DNA of 64,000 nucleotides, taken from positions 1,302,001 to 1,366,000 of the forward strand of contig JALRME010000008.1 of assembly GCA_026120035.1 (NCBI GenBank). The letters are read 5' to 3'. The position numbers and the translations under genes were made by a program. The stretch's first letter is position 1. Every line of letters starts with the position of its first letter. This document shows, piece after piece, positions 35,368 through 47,656 of this stretch. The DNA comes from Coleophoma eucalyptorum. Its lineage: Eukaryota > Ascomycota > Leotiomycetes > Helotiales > Dermateaceae. The notes beneath the pieces were generated by a model that saw only the letters and a list, made by a program, of their open reading frames with translations, ran no database searches and was not told the DNA's origin.

Positions 35368-38108
35368 AATTTCGAACGAGAATAGATTGGAACGTTGAGT
35401 TTAACAGCCATGACCGTATACTATAGTTGATCATACGCATGATATAACAGAGGAATGCCGACCGATCTTTCAGGGCAGTGATTAGGAGGACTATAGTCTT
35501 ATTTAGTGAATGTCATTCTTATAAATTGCTGGTATTAGTGATAATGTTGAAATGGCTAATATATACTCCTTTCAGTAGTCTAGTAGTTGTAGATAAGTAG
35601 TTTACCGTGGTGATAAATTTTATTGTTGAATCCGTTCCGGTCATCAGATTCTAATAGCGCTTTTCAGCTTTTTCGACAGTTCATAGAAACTGTCTCCAAA
35701 CTTGAAAAGCCCTTTCTGGACAGTTCAGTCATTGTTGGAATTGAAGAATACGGCTCAGTGGTATTCTGCAGTCTTTTGCAGTTTGAACTACCGTATTAAG
35801 CAGTGTGGGGTGAGCTAACAGGATTTGGGTGCTGGTGTTTCATAACTAATTGTTTAGTTCTTCCCAGGTGTATTATCAGCTACCAACAAAATTTGTTTCA
35901 ATGGCATGCTGTTACCTTGAAATTTGTGTACCGGGTTGGAGACACTGAGCACACATCTCAAATCCACTATCCCTAGATATGCCACTAGGACAAAAGTGTG
36001 ATTTAGGGCGACGACCATAACAGGCTCTTGTTCTCACACGCCTAACTTGTCTAGGCCAACGTATAGCCATTCATCCAAATAAGCAGCTGCCTTATAGTCA
36101 AAAAAGTTCCTGGGTCTGCTGCGTCCAGCCATATTGGAATATTAGACACCGCTTCTCCCGGTGGAAATAATTAAGTTAGAACATCAGTCTGCGGTATATC
36201 TACTGAGGGTTCTGTAACACTTTCTTTCGTCAGTTACAAGCCTACAACATCAAATATTCCTATTGATCGCTTGCCTGAATCCTTACAGTATTCGGATGAG
36301 CTCTGGAAAATCTGTGGGACTATGGTGCCGTACAGTACAGTTGATCTCTATTTCTGTGTGATCAGTGCCTTTACTATGGCAAGTGAGTGAGTATATGGAG
36401 AGTCTTATCGATTCCCAGTGATGCAATACTTACGGGTGAGTAGGTGACTGGACCGACTATCGGCTCTAATTCTATTCCATGATCTTAGGGTCAGTTTACA
36501 CTAGATACGACAAAAGACTAGTTTTATATTAGCCATTCAGAAAGTGAGAACTTCCTGGCCGTCAGGTACGGAAAAATTGGACAAGGAGCGAATCCTCCAC
36601 CGCTACAACAACATCCTGGGGACTTAAACGCTTGGGGAAAATAAGAGACCGATGATGCCTCGCGCCGAACGCTATACCCAGACGCTTTATCCATACCTGC
36701 CACCAAGAGTCCGAGAGATCAACATTTAAGCTTTTTCAACGCCTTCAATAGACTTCAGAATTCTTCCGAGAACTTTTTCCCGCCAAGGAAGCCACCTCAA
36801 AAATTACATTTTCGTATTAAGAAGCATCGCCCCGTACTACTGGCATGAGAGGGGATTGTCGTGAGGGAAGAAGTAAATTTTGTGTGCTATTTCCAATTTG
36901 GCGAAAGTTTTTCGGCAGGGCCTTTATAAGTGTTGACCATTGGTGCCTTTCTTTCCGATCTCCCTGTCAAAGCGAGTTTTTTATCCTCTTGCAAGGGGCC
37001 ATTATGATCTTTGCAAAACGGCTTTTTCCCTGCTGCATTAGAGGGTAGATGAGTTTCCTTGATATATTCATTAATATCATATTTCTTTGTGGCAGGGGTA
37101 CCGAAGGGACGAGGGAATTGTTAATTCGTCCGCACCAGTGAGAAGCATGTGGGCCAAAGAAGAAGAAGATACTGCATGTTGTAATGAACGGACAAGGTAC
37201 GATGGTATTGACAATGTAGAATGGAAGTGAAGACTGTGTGGAATGACTATTTACTTAGGTGCCTGTCGCATGATTACATGACCTTTTGATTTCAACGCTA
37301 CATATTACATAAATATGTTCGTGCATTTCGTGTGTTTCGTATCTAAAGAACAAGGCAAGAAAAAGGTGAATGGGGAGTCTGTAAGGTTAATTACAAAGAC
37401 TGCTACTAACCTTACAAAGACTGCTACCTCCTACCTTCTTTTCAACCGCATCAAGTGATCTACATGCATGGAACAGGATGAAAACCGCCCTTCGAAACTA
37501 CCCTAGACAAGCCCCTTGGATTCTGATGCTGTAATTGCATGACACCAACTTACTTTATGTAAAGTTTGGGTGTAATAGATAATTATAGATCCTTAGTCAA
37601 CAATATCGAGATGTACTTAAAAGCAAACAAACAAGTGTGAAACCCTAATAATCAGATTCTTGCAGCGTATATATGTATTAAAATTGAATTATCAACCATT
37701 CAGAGGCTGCAGCTGTATAGGCAAAAAGCATTCACATGTAACGATGACTTGGCAGGAGCACTTTTCACCCCTCGCATATTGCCGAAGGCTGACGCAGCTT
37801 GCTGCAGCCGATCTATACCCAATCAGATAGCTTCTGGGTGTGTGCTATTGTCAGCAATAGCAGCAACAATGCATATCCTATACAGGGAATTCTAGGGATG
37901 CGGAAGGTAAAGTTTGGCACGCTGTATTTGCGCGAATTCTCTCAGCGAAGCGTTCGCCCTCCTCGGTCATCTTCGGTCATCCTCAGTTACTAGCCTGAAA
38001 GGGCTCATCCATGAAAGCCCATTCCACTGCTATCATATTGGATTCTGATAGGTCAGATAGAATTGCATGCATAAATACATATGAAGGCGAAAGTTCAATT
38101 TATAAGGC

Positions 38109-38170
38109 TTAAGCAGGGCTTCACTTTCTTAGGCAGGGACTCACCTTTCTTAAGCACGGCCCTCGCCTTT
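38109..38170 (+). repeat. triplicated 20-21 bp direct repeat upstream of the UGT gene
   Basis: Three adjacent copies (38109-38128, 38129-38149, 38150-38170) follow the pattern TTAaGCAgGGnCTCaCtTTC. They lie 66-127 bp upstream of the UGT start codon, so they may be clustered binding sites. Confidence 0.6.
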
Positions 38171-38235
38171 GAAAATCGCTGCCATCTTCTCCATAGTTCC
38201 CTTTCATCAAAGGAAACACTCAACGAGTCGCCGTT

Positions 38236-39884
38236 ATGATGAGTTCCAGCAGCGATACAGAAACCTCACCTATGTACTCTGAAGTCAAGACGCCGCCCTT
38301 GGGCCAATCCATACTTTTCCTCACAAATGAGGAATATGGACAGACAAATGTGATGTATGCTGTCATATATGAGCTTCTTACTCAACACGATGTCAAAATC
38401 CACGTTGCCTCGTGGGACAAATTCCTTAGCCGATTCGACTTTCTCCAAAAAGTCGCACGGGAGAACTATCCCTCCAAGAAACTTATCCCAATCGAGCTTC
38501 ATCCTCTACCGTCACAGTCTATGATTTCAGAATTCATGACTCGCACCCGCAAAACTCAGGCCGGCCTCCGCCATGCTCCAGGCTTTCGAGGCATGGGGTA
38601 TTACAGAGATTTCGCACCAAGAGTACTCGCCGCCCACGATATTCCAGACTATATGAGCATATATTCGGAGACAGAACGTATCATAGAGGAGATAGAACCT
38701 ACACTTAGTGTTTTGGATCCCTTCTTGTCATCATCGATCGACTATGTTAAAAAGTCCCGTCGAAAGTATGTTATTCTAGCGCCAGTCTCGCCTGCCGCCT
38801 ATGTGGTTCCTTCAATGTCTTTTTTTCAGATGTTATGTAAATATCCTTCGTTAGTATTCTACCTAAACCTCCTATATCCGTACCAGCTGTTAATAGTCTG
38901 AGTAGACAAGCCTCAGGAAATCCATTTCCGCTTCCATGGACCAAGATCCCAGAAAATATATGGACCATACTTAATATCATGTACATTGTCTTGTGTAACC
39001 CAGAGATTAAGGAACTTGGTAGAGTCCGCCGGGAACACGGCCTCACTTGGCCCCTGCCAATATTTGACACCCTTCAAAAAGACGTACCCCTCATCTGTCC
39101 CTCACTTCCTGAGATTGATTACCCGATGCCTTGGCCATCGGAGCTAGAATTCGTCGGGCCTATAGTCACTCCATACAGGTCTCCCAAAGAAGAAGATCCT
39201 GAGCTTTGGGACTGGTTGCAACAAGGCCCCACTGTAGTCGTTTGTCTAGGCACACATGCTCTATTTAAACATAATATGATCATGGAAATGGCAAAGGGGC
39301 TACATATGCTGCTTGCGGAGAGTCCTAAGGTTCAGGTTCTATGGAAACTGAGAAAAGACAAGGACTTCGACGAAAGCGCTACTCTGCCATTGATCTCCGA
39401 AATTGAGTCTGGGCGCGTGAGACTGACTGAATGGCTAAAATGTGATCTAGCGGCCATCTTACAGACTGGAAATGTCATATGCGCAGTGCATCATGGAGGA
39501 GCAAACTCTTTTTTCGAGACCACTTGGTAATCCTCTCTTAATATAGCCCGATGGCTTATTGTTTGCGCAAATGCTAATTATTACATCATTAGGGCGGGTG
39601 TTCCGCAGATCATTGTGGCTCAATGGTATGACACATATGATTATGCTGCCAAGGCTGAGTATCTAGGTATTGGTGTATATGGCAATAAAACCTGCGCACC
39701 TGACTTGTACGGGAAAGAGTTTGCAGAAGCTTTAGTGTTGTGTACCGGGAGCTCTAAAGCTAGCAAGGATATGCAAGAGCGTGCGCATGCTCTTGGAAAG
39801 CTTTGTCAAAAGAGTTCGGGAAGGAAGCTAGCTACGAGAAAGCTTATAGAGATGCTTACAGTGATAGCAACCTCTAAAGCTTAA
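38236..39884 (+). CDS. UDP-glycosyltransferase (GT1-type)
   Basis: Three exons, 38236-38836, 38911-39526 and 39593-39884, give 502 aa; intron 1 (74 nt) is needed to avoid an in-frame stop at 38899-38901. The N-terminal domain begins ILFLTNEEYGQTNVMYAV. The C-terminal donor-binding domain has VVVCLGTHALF, LTEWLKCDLAAIL and AVHHGGANSFFETTWAGVPQ, the fungal version of the UGT signature, with the last splice falling in the Trp codon. Glycosyltransferases of this type attach a sugar from UDP-sugar to small lipophilic acceptors in the cytosol. The N-terminal motif has Gln where many UGTs have the catalytic His. The acceptor is unknown. An ATG one codon later is an equally likely start. Confidence 0.87.
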
Positions 39885-40723
39885 CTTCGTTGCCTAAGCT
39901 CAATATACGGACGGGGGAAATAAACGGCTGAAGAAATTGGCATCTGAGTGACCTTAACTAGGATATGACATGTACAGATCAAATTTACGGACTTTTGAAT
40001 ATTGTAAAGAAATTGCCACGCCCGTTGTAGAGGATGTCTCTTAACTGCATGCTCTTATTGGCGCTTTCTGGTCATCTGTCAAGAGCCAAGTCTTATCCGC
40101 CATGTGAGCTAGCGTCAGCCAGAAATAACTCCCGAGTCTCGGCATGTAGAGAAGACTAGACTAATTGACAGGTCAGAATTGCCTAACACTGCCGTTAGTA
40201 GAAGTCATGGAATTCATAGGTTAGTGTAGGGTATGTGTCGATTACGCAAGACTTATCAATTACTATACAGTTTCAATCCCGTCTTAGAATAACACTAGTA
40301 GTGGCCGGAGGAGGAGGAGGAGGGGGAGGAGAATGAGAGGAACACCATAGTTCAATACCAATATGAGAAAGAGAAACTGACCGGATTATTGTCGTTGAGT
40401 TATATGCCGCGGTGCATAGCCTGTATTTACAGGCTTCATTCGCCCAACTTACGAGCATCTGGGGCTGTCGCCTCCCCCAATTCTAGGGATGTGATCCCTG
40501 CAGCCACTGTAACCGAGTTGCTTAGTGATCTCTGCCAATACAGCAACCCGAAACGGCTAGAGTCAGCACGTGATTGGCTCCTTGTAGGCTAAACCATAAT
40601 TTATGGGTTCACCTACCAACGGACCTCATTTCGGATGATTGAATGCAATTTATAGAACTTCTTAATCTCACCGATTTGACAAGCCCTCTGTCAATCCATC
40701 TATATTTCAATGACTGCCCGGGT
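39885..40723. other. intergenic, with a GGA microsatellite
   Basis: About 840 bp between the UGT gene and the next regulator. A GGA trinucleotide repeat lies at 40307-40331. No other feature. Confidence 0.5.
40307..40331. repeat. GGA trinucleotide microsatellite
   Basis: About eight GGA units with one interruption (a run of five G). Confidence 0.8.
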
Positions 40724-43038
40724 ATGGCAGATATGGTCGACATAAACCGGTAATTTTGACAATCGTGCAACGAGCGGTGTGTGCGGATAAGGCCTGACTT
40801 GTGACAATATAGATCTCTAGCTGCATGTACAAGATGCCGTAGGCTGAAGTGAGTGAGATTTGCCATGATACTAACGTATCCGACTGATCACGCCCAACAG
40901 AGTCAAGTGTGCTGGGCCAGATACTGTTCCTTGTCCACGGTAATATCACCCGCCGTTATCAGTTTGCGTCTGCTGATACCAATGGCCAGCTGCAAGGCCT
41001 CTGGGCAGGAGTGTATCTTTGTAGCACCTCGAGCTATTTCCAGATCCGTGATACCTACACAGCCCGAGCGTAATGAATCCACAGAGCAGTAAATATCCCA
41101 GTGTCACTGCAAAAGAGCATCTAGCTTATACCAATATCTAGGTTAAGCAGAATCGATGCGCTTGAGAAACAAGTAGCAGAATTAACACGACAATCCCAAG
41201 ATGAGTTCCAACGGTTACGGGATGCTATGGAGAATCTCAGTCGGGGATCTTCATTTCAGACTTTGGGTCATATACCAATGACGAACGCAGCTCTTCATTC
41301 TCCTGATCGCGCGACGCCAGGGATTGGACGAAGCATAACTGCTAATATCGCAGGCTCTACTTACAGCTCGGGATCAAGTCCGCGATTTGAAGGAAGCAGC
41401 TTGGTTACTAAAGGCATTCTTTCAGAAAGACAATGCATCGAACTGTTTGAATTGTTAGTGGCTTACCCAGTTGCCCAGTGACCACCACTAACCCCCTTAG
41501 TTTTCATCAGAATTGCAATGACACCATAGCCTTTTTCGACTCGATCAATGTATCTACCAAGACGATTCTCCAGACACCAATTCTCCTTGCCACAATTTGT
41601 ACTATCGGTGCTCGAGCATCCCATTCAAGCTTGTACGAGATATGCAGGAGCGAAGCCGAACTGTTAATCCAGCAGACAATGATAGGTCCCCCACCAGATC
41701 TACTCTCACTACGTGCTATGATGATTTATGCAACTTGGCATCATGCGAATCGAATTTGGGGTTACACTGTGACATTAGCCTACGAGCTCGGCCTTCATAC
41801 CGCCGCACTCAGTTTGAAAAATCCTGCTACAGTGCAAGGTGCAGATACAGTTGAGAAAGCTCGAACTTGGCTGTCGCTCTGCGTAGTTGATCTAATGTAA
41901 GTGTACTTATTTTAGTAGGGTAACAAGCATTAACTCGGTGTAGAAATAACTTGAACGCACCGTTTCTCATCAGCAACATCCAGAAATATACAAAGCTCGG
42001 CGGCCCACTCCTTTCTTCAAAGTACTTTCGAACCGTTGACTACCGCATCACCGCCTACCTGGAGCTCTTCGGCATTGCAGGTGAGTAATAGTCGAGTTAA
42101 TTTCGAGTTGGATATATACTGAAATCAAAACTCAGCTGAGGCAAAGGAGTCTATCTCTAAAGAAATGATGCAAGCCAACCCTCTTACAGACGAAACAATA
42201 GAGCTATTCGACTCTTTCAATCTGAAAGTTGATTCGTTATTTCACGATGTCTGTAATAGCGTAGATCCACTATATCAGACCTTTTCACGACCGCAGGACA
42301 GGAATCGCATGCTTATTCCTTACTCATTCGTCCGAATGTAAGCCTTCCTATCTGTCTCGTGGACTATTATGCTTATTAACAAAAGGTATATCAATGGAGT
42401 TTCTCTCCACGGTCTTTCGTCCAGTCAACTTCTCGTCGACCAAGCTCATATCCAGTTGGTGCGGACGGCCATCGAAGCTGCAAAGATGATGCTCAGAGCA
42501 GCTCTACAGTCTCACAACTTCCAAAAGTCTCTCCAATATACAATTGTCCGCCATAACTACTCAGTACTTCTAACTACCACTAACAATGCATACAGGACTA
42601 CTCCGGTGCCATCCTCATCCTTGCAACCAATTTCCTCTCCAAAGCCGTTTTCGTCGCCCACCAATACATCGACGTGCCGAGCATTATCGACATGTTCCGC
42701 CGCGTAGTCGATATCTTCCGCGAATCCGATGCCCCAGGGCATGTCAGCAACCTCGAGAAGATGATTGTCAGGATCGCGGAAATCACCGGCGGAGGTGGTA
42801 CGGCACATGTGTCTCCAGGATGGAGCGTTAGCAACGAGACCCCGAGAGCCGAGGGCGTGCTGTTTGATATTGTGGGCAGCACGGCGGAGTTTGTGAGCAA
42901 TTCGGTGCGTATATTCCCTCCCTGCCCTCTCTTTTGAACTTTTTATGGGCTAACTTTGCGGGGAAGAATTGGCATCAGCATTTCCCCTTCTTTGATGGGT
43001 TTTCATTCGATTATGATGCAGAGCACCAGATGGAATAG
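40724..43038 (+). CDS. Zn2Cys6 transcription factor with fungal-specific domain
   Basis: Eleven exons join in phase: 40724-40749, 40813-40848, 40901-40939, 40990-41088, 41142-41453, 41501-41896, 41944-42080, 42136-42337, 42386-42545, 42596-42904 and 42967-43038 (595 aa). The zinc cluster is spread over exons 2-4: CTRCRRLK, then VKCAGPDTVPCPR, then CKASGQEC, which together give C-x2-C-x6-C-x7-C-x2-C-x6-C. A short coiled coil (RIDALEKQVAELTR) follows, then the fungal transcription-factor domain with FHQNCNDTIAFFD, ILLATICTIGARAS, and an APFLISNIQKY segment. One intron starts GTCCGC, a weak but in-phase donor. The start exon is the least certain. It lies between the UGT gene and the purine-nucleoside group and is convergent with the nucleoside hydrolase. 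Confidence 0.82.
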
Positions 43039-43612
43039 AGATAAACGAAGGAAAGGATTGCGAATTATATTTGCGAATGGGGTCTTCATCCAAATTGTAG
43101 TGTTTAGGGGTTTGATCAGGAGTTGATGGTATTAATTATTAGGATCTCGCCAGCGGCGTCCATACATGGTCTTAGAGGTGTCTGGGCTGTCATTGCGTTT
43201 GATATGGCTTCAATAACACCTCCAGATGCGGGTTTAAAGCTAATTGAAGTTGGGTTGACTGTTTAAGAGAGCAAGGCATGACTCTTGATCTACGAGGTTC
43301 AAGTATATTGGATCAAATGAAACGAAGTTAATGTATAGATTAAGAGAAGACAGAAAGAGAGAACTACATTGTTGATATTTCTTCCATAGCAAACCTCTCA
43401 AGAGAATAGTAGAATCCGGTGAAACTGCGTATTAACGCTCCTCTGCTCCATGTCCTTAGTCTAGTCTTTCTATAACTGAACTTTGAGCGAGACATCTATA
43501 GATTGCTGAAGGACTGCCCCAAGTTTGCACGTTGTGTTTAGACTCTCAATTGGAATCACTTTAAGTAGAAAGAATACGAAAACTGGGTTGTTAAAGTGGT
43601 AGATCTTAACAT
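43039..43612. other. convergent intergenic region
   Basis: About 570 bp between the 3' ends of the regulator and the nucleoside hydrolase, AT-rich, no feature seen. Confidence 0.5.
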
Positions 43613-45127
43613 TTATGCAGACCTGATGATCCTCTCCAATAGAAATTTGCCAAATAATTCCTCTCCGGGCGAGGTGACAATTCTGTGCACCCTATTACCC
43701 ACGTCATCAGCCCATTGTGCTATCATGTTGCCCGAGGCCACACTCTCGCTATCAGCAGTACTCCTTCGTACCCTGTTCCTTTGATCTATAACACACGACC
43801 CCCTGGTCCACTCACCCACAGTCTCTATTCTGATATCTTCCAAACCATCCTCGCTCCCCGCCCAACCGGGATCATCTCTTGTAAGAATGTACCACAGACA
43901 CATTGGATCCGGCAAATGCAGTCCTATATCTGTCACCACATTACGTGATCTCTGAAGGGCCTTCTCATAGGTCTTAACCATGAATGCAGACATGAACTCT
44001 GCCAATGGGCTACCAGCTTTGACCTGCGGTGGCACGATGGCCTCAAAAACAGACCTCGGTAATAAATGTCGAGTTGTGATATCTAGCGGAAACAAGGTGA
44101 GATTCAATCGCCTCTCCAGATTTTCTGGATATGGCTCAAGCTGCATCCTTGCACTATTACTCTCATCTCCATTCTTCATCGATTTGGGCATCATGGTTGC
44201 TGGTCTGGTACTCGTCAACGCGAAAACCCTCGCTGCGGCTTCCGGGTCAGCGAAGGTATTGAACTCTGCAACCGGGGTAATGTTTCCAGGTTGGATAACT
44301 GCACCACCCATCACGACGATTTCTTTTGCTCGGAGGAAAGTCTTTGTGTCAGCGGCAGCAGCGAGAGCGAGGTTGGTTAGTGGACCGATAGCGATGATGG
44401 AGATGGTGTCAGGTGGGTTGGAGGCTAGAAGTCGGAGGATCTCCAGGTGTGCGGGTAAGCGAGAAGGGGTGAAAGATGTGGGGATTTGTGGTGGAGCAGC
44501 GGAAGATGCGGGTGAAGAGGAGAGGAAAAGGTCTTCCCATGCTTCCGGTGGTGAAATATGGGGATGCTGTTATAATCAGAGGGGTGGAAAACACTGGGGT
44601 AAGGGTTGACGAACGCTGGTATGCGCGCCTTGAAGACCGTCGGCTCCATCTACAGATGATATACCATTAGGCACAGGAGATTCGATGGTCACGAGAACAA
44701 ATGCCCAACTTACGGAAGTGGTCAGCCATAAGTTCATCGGTTTCTAAAGAATGCTCAGCACCAACGGCAACTATTGGTTTGAATGCTTTCAAAGCTCCGA
44801 AGCCTTCAGGTTGCCCCTGAGAGCGTCGCCATTCTAGCTCTTTCTCGATGATATGGAACAGAGTCACAGTGTTCTTTAGGCATCTTTATGTATCTCAGCG
44901 GAGTTCCTCTAATATATGGAGGGCACAGACGTCTGTAGGGGAACATTTCCATAGGTTACAGAGAGTAGCAAGACCTCCAGTTCTGAAGCTGCAGCAGACA
45001 GCGCCAGAAGCAGACAGACCATATCATCGACGCCTGTGGAGTGTGTCAACTGAATGAGGCATCAAATTAACATCCTGACTAACTTACCAGGGTCAGTATC
45101 AATAATGACTCGTTGGAGAGGAGCCAT
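43613..45127 (-). CDS. inosine-uridine preferring nucleoside hydrolase
   Basis: Five exons read on the minus strand: 45088-45127, 44931-45033, 44714-44883, 44615-44649 and 43613-44566 (433 aa). The product starts MAPLQRVIIDTDPGVDD, with the Ca-binding Asp cluster D10, D12, D16, D17 split by the first intron. Then come LLSVTYGNVPLQT, LKNTVTLFHIIEKELEWRR, ADHF-HGADGLQGAHTS (joined across an intron) and ISIIAIGPLTNLALA. The enzyme cleaves the N-glycosidic bond of nucleosides to release a base and ribose. The exon 2 donor (GTCTGT) and exon 4 donor (GTTCGT) are weak but are the ones that keep the family sequence continuous. The C-terminal exon is longer than in bacterial enzymes, as in fungal ones. 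Downstream of it on the same strand lies no other gene, while the deaminase gene is next upstream. Confidence 0.9.
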
Positions 45128-45784
45128 TGTGGTGATAAAATGATTGAAAAATTTTTATTTTTGTAATGTTTTCAAAGTAAACTGTGGCTGCAACCACGAT
45201 TACACCCAAGGAAAATACTTGACAATACAGATGATATTCACCCTGCGAAGACACGATGTTCTGCTACAGTGGCTGAATTTGCATACGTCGGTGTAGGATA
45301 ATTGTTTTCATGCCAAGGTCGGGCTCTTAAGTACGTGCACTCTTTATTCGGTATTTGGCCGTCTATTGTTATCGGCCGGCCCGGCCGTCGTGAAAAATCA
45401 ACTTGGTTAATTACCGGAGCCAAGAGTGGAGAAGCACTGACCACAAGCCTCTACCATGTATCATATATCTCCTCTGTTGTGTCTAGAAATACGAAATGGT
45501 TGTATAGATGCGTGGCAGTAAGAAGATATGGGCTGGGCCAAGCTTTTTCATTCTCACCTCATACCGAGGTCCTTGTTTGTGGCGTCTCAAGTCTATAAAT
45601 AAATAAAAAAATCCTTTAGACATTTTTAATTTAAGGTGCTCTAGCTAAGAGAAAAAACTGTTTCTTTTCGAGAACCATGAGCAGTAGAACTAATCAAATA
45701 TCGCAGTTGTGAAAGATTTATGAAATTCGGCGAATTCAGAATTTCTGCTCGACTTAACTTTTATATATATTAGATTTTAGAAGG
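45128..45784. other. intergenic, upstream of the nucleoside hydrolase
   Basis: About 660 bp between two minus-strand genes. It holds a TGATAA (45133-45138) and a GC-rich palindrome (45371-45387), otherwise no feature. Confidence 0.55.
45371..45387. promoter_or_regulatory. CGG-rich palindrome, copy A
   Basis: A 17-bp sequence ATCGGCCGGCCCGGCCG, which is the exact reverse complement of the element at 47360-47376. Both lie in intergenic regions flanking the adenine deaminase gene. The CGG/CCG content is what Zn2Cys6 regulators bind. Confidence 0.5.
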
Positions 45785-46951
45785 CTACAGATTCTCAGAA
45801 AGCAGCTCTAGCTCCTTCAAGATTCTGTCTTTGACTTCCTGTTTTGCCCACGAAATATTCACAGCGTTCCTCTCCAGTTGCACCATTTCCTTCTTCTCAA
45901 AGGGGCACATGCGCTCTGCCAACGCCAGGTTCTCCTCTACCCAATTCATATGCATATATGTTGGATCGTCCGAGTTAATTGTAACTGGAATGCCCACATC
46001 ATATAATCTCCTAATCAAAGGAAACACCATATCTGCAGGCTCGTGTCTCTGGTACGCATGCGGACAAAGTGTCATCCCAATTCCTCGCTCTTTGATCAGT
46101 GCCATCAGTTCTGGCTTATCAGCGGCATTCAACCCGTGATCGATGCGATCTGCTCCATATCCACCCATTGTGCTCACCACTTGGCGAATATGCTCGTGAG
46201 TATCTTTCTGGTAGACATCACAATGCGCTGTAATTTTAAAGCCATCCTTTCGTGCCCGCAAAAAGACATCTTCAAACAGACTTGGCGGCCGGTCAAACTC
46301 GTCGCTGTCCAACCCAATGGCAGTAAATACCTCCCGATACGGTAGTGCATCTTCATAATGCGACATAGCTGACTCAGGTGACATATCACGGAGAAAGCAC
46401 ATGGTCCAGTTGGAATACACCCCTAAGGTAGCTTCGGCGGAAACTTTTGCACGCTGTAAACCATTCATAACGGCGCTCATGGGCACACCTCGTCGAGTGT
46501 GCGCTTGCGGATCAAAGAAGGGCTCTGCGTACCGGACGTTCATCTCGGCGGCTTTGGTGAAGTAGGCCATGCCGAGCTCAAAGAAGTCGTCTTCTGTCAG
46601 GAGAACTTCCATTCCCCCATAGTACGCTTCTAAGAAGGTAGGGTTCCCATTGTCACCTCGAGCCTTCTTGCGGTGATTGTACCTATTATACTGGGTAAGC
46701 AATGGAAACGGCCAAAGACCACTTATAATTAATAGGAAATTTGATTGGGCTTACATTACTTTATATGAATCCTCAAGTTCTTTCTCGGTAGCATATTTGA
46801 GAGGTACGTGATTTCGCTGCGCAAGCTTCCATCGTAGCGATGGGGAGAGAGTTCCTTCAATATGCACGTGAAGCTCAAGTTTGGGGAGTTTGTGCACGAA
46901 TTCTGCATCTGTGAGACTTGAAGAAGTGGGTGGGATAGTTGAGGTAGTCAT
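45785..46951 (-). CDS. adenine/adenosine deaminase family protein
   Basis: Two exons, 46760-46951 and 45785-46690, with a 69-nt intron give 365 aa. The zinc-site motif is LELHVHIEGTL, with H28 and H30; later motifs are KITAHCDV, GADRIDHGLNA and VTINSDDPTYM, which supply the third His, the catalytic dyad and the zinc-bound Asp. The length and FLEAYYGGMEVL after the splice fit the fungal adenine deaminase (Aah1) group more than the ATP-linked adenosine deaminases. The enzyme would make hypoxanthine from adenine (or inosine from adenosine) in the cytosol. The splice is chosen as AAA|GTAATG in phase 0. It is divergent from a Dal5-type permease and followed by a nucleoside hydrolase on the same strand. 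Confidence 0.92.
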
Positions 46952-47656
46952 GATAACGAATGAGGAAGCCAGGAGGCCGCAGTTTGAGTTGACAGACGAT
47001 GAAGAAGATACGGGACAAAGGACTCACTCTAAATCAATCGGCAGCGGCAGAGAGTTATATGCACATGTGATACCTACATATCCTATTAGTTGTTACGATT
47101 AAGCGGTAATATGAAATTCAGTTTGGTGGGAGTTGACCACATTTCGATACGTGACGGCAAAAAGGCGATCCAACAACCTGTGGTATTATTGAAGTTTGGG
47201 ATAATATTGGTTTTCTGATTCTTTTACCAACCAATCATAACCAGCCATATAGAGGTGAGGAAGGTAAATCGAGGGAGGAACTGCAGATTTCCGTCGGGAA
47301 TCCCAACAACGGCCCGGCCGGGATGCCGATTCGCTACACAATTAATTGATAACGGACATCGGCCGGGCCGGCCGATGAGTCCCCCGGCAGGCAGATTATA
47401 ACAACAGCAAATAATAATGATAATCTCGATCGACCTAGTAAAATCAGAATCTGTCGATGGCGATAAGAGTTTATGAACATGCCATGCATGGCCGGGGCCT
47501 CACCAGCTTCTATGGAGGGTATATAGGTTACCGATGTTCTTGCGTGCCTTTTCTTCTATGACTTCAATTTTCTAGAGGGAGATCCAAACTTGCGAACTCT
47601 GCCAAACTCGTCTCCAGTACTCAGACCCCCACTTCTCGTGCGGAACATCGAACGTG
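46952..47656. promoter_or_regulatory. divergent promoter of deaminase and permease
   Basis: About 700 bp between two diverging genes. It contains three GATA-type motifs that fit the AreA consensus HGATAR (TGATAA 47347-47352, TGATAA 47418-47423, CGATAA 47461-47466), a GC-rich palindrome (47360-47376), a related GGCCCGGCCGGG at 47311-47322, and a TATATA-like box at about 47519-47525. Confidence 0.5.
47360..47376. promoter_or_regulatory. CGG-rich palindrome, copy B
   Basis: A perfect 17-bp palindrome with a 1-bp centre: arms TCGGCCGG and CCGGCCGA around position 47367. It is the exact reverse complement of most of the element at 45371-45387. Confidence 0.55.

Larger units (their letters stand above)
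33245..38235. other. long intergenic region with repeats and a gene relic
   Basis: About 5 kb without an intact gene. It contains a 61-bp minisatellite (34471-34681), a run of 14 C (34865-34878), an acyl-CoA-ligase fragment (35107-35367), and, close to the right end, a triplicated 20-21 bp element in the promoter of the glycosyltransferase (38109-38170). Around 37391-37428 a 17-bp stretch is duplicated in direct orientation. The rest is AT-rich with only short ORFs. Confidence 0.6.

Noticed and set aside
36524..37048. two short ORFs on opposite strands
   Set aside because: Some codon-like texture but no family resemblance and no joining splice pattern; not enough to call a gene.
43980..44609. 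209-codon plus-strand ORF
   Set aside because: It is antisense to the large last exon of the nucleoside hydrolase, whose family motifs are clear.
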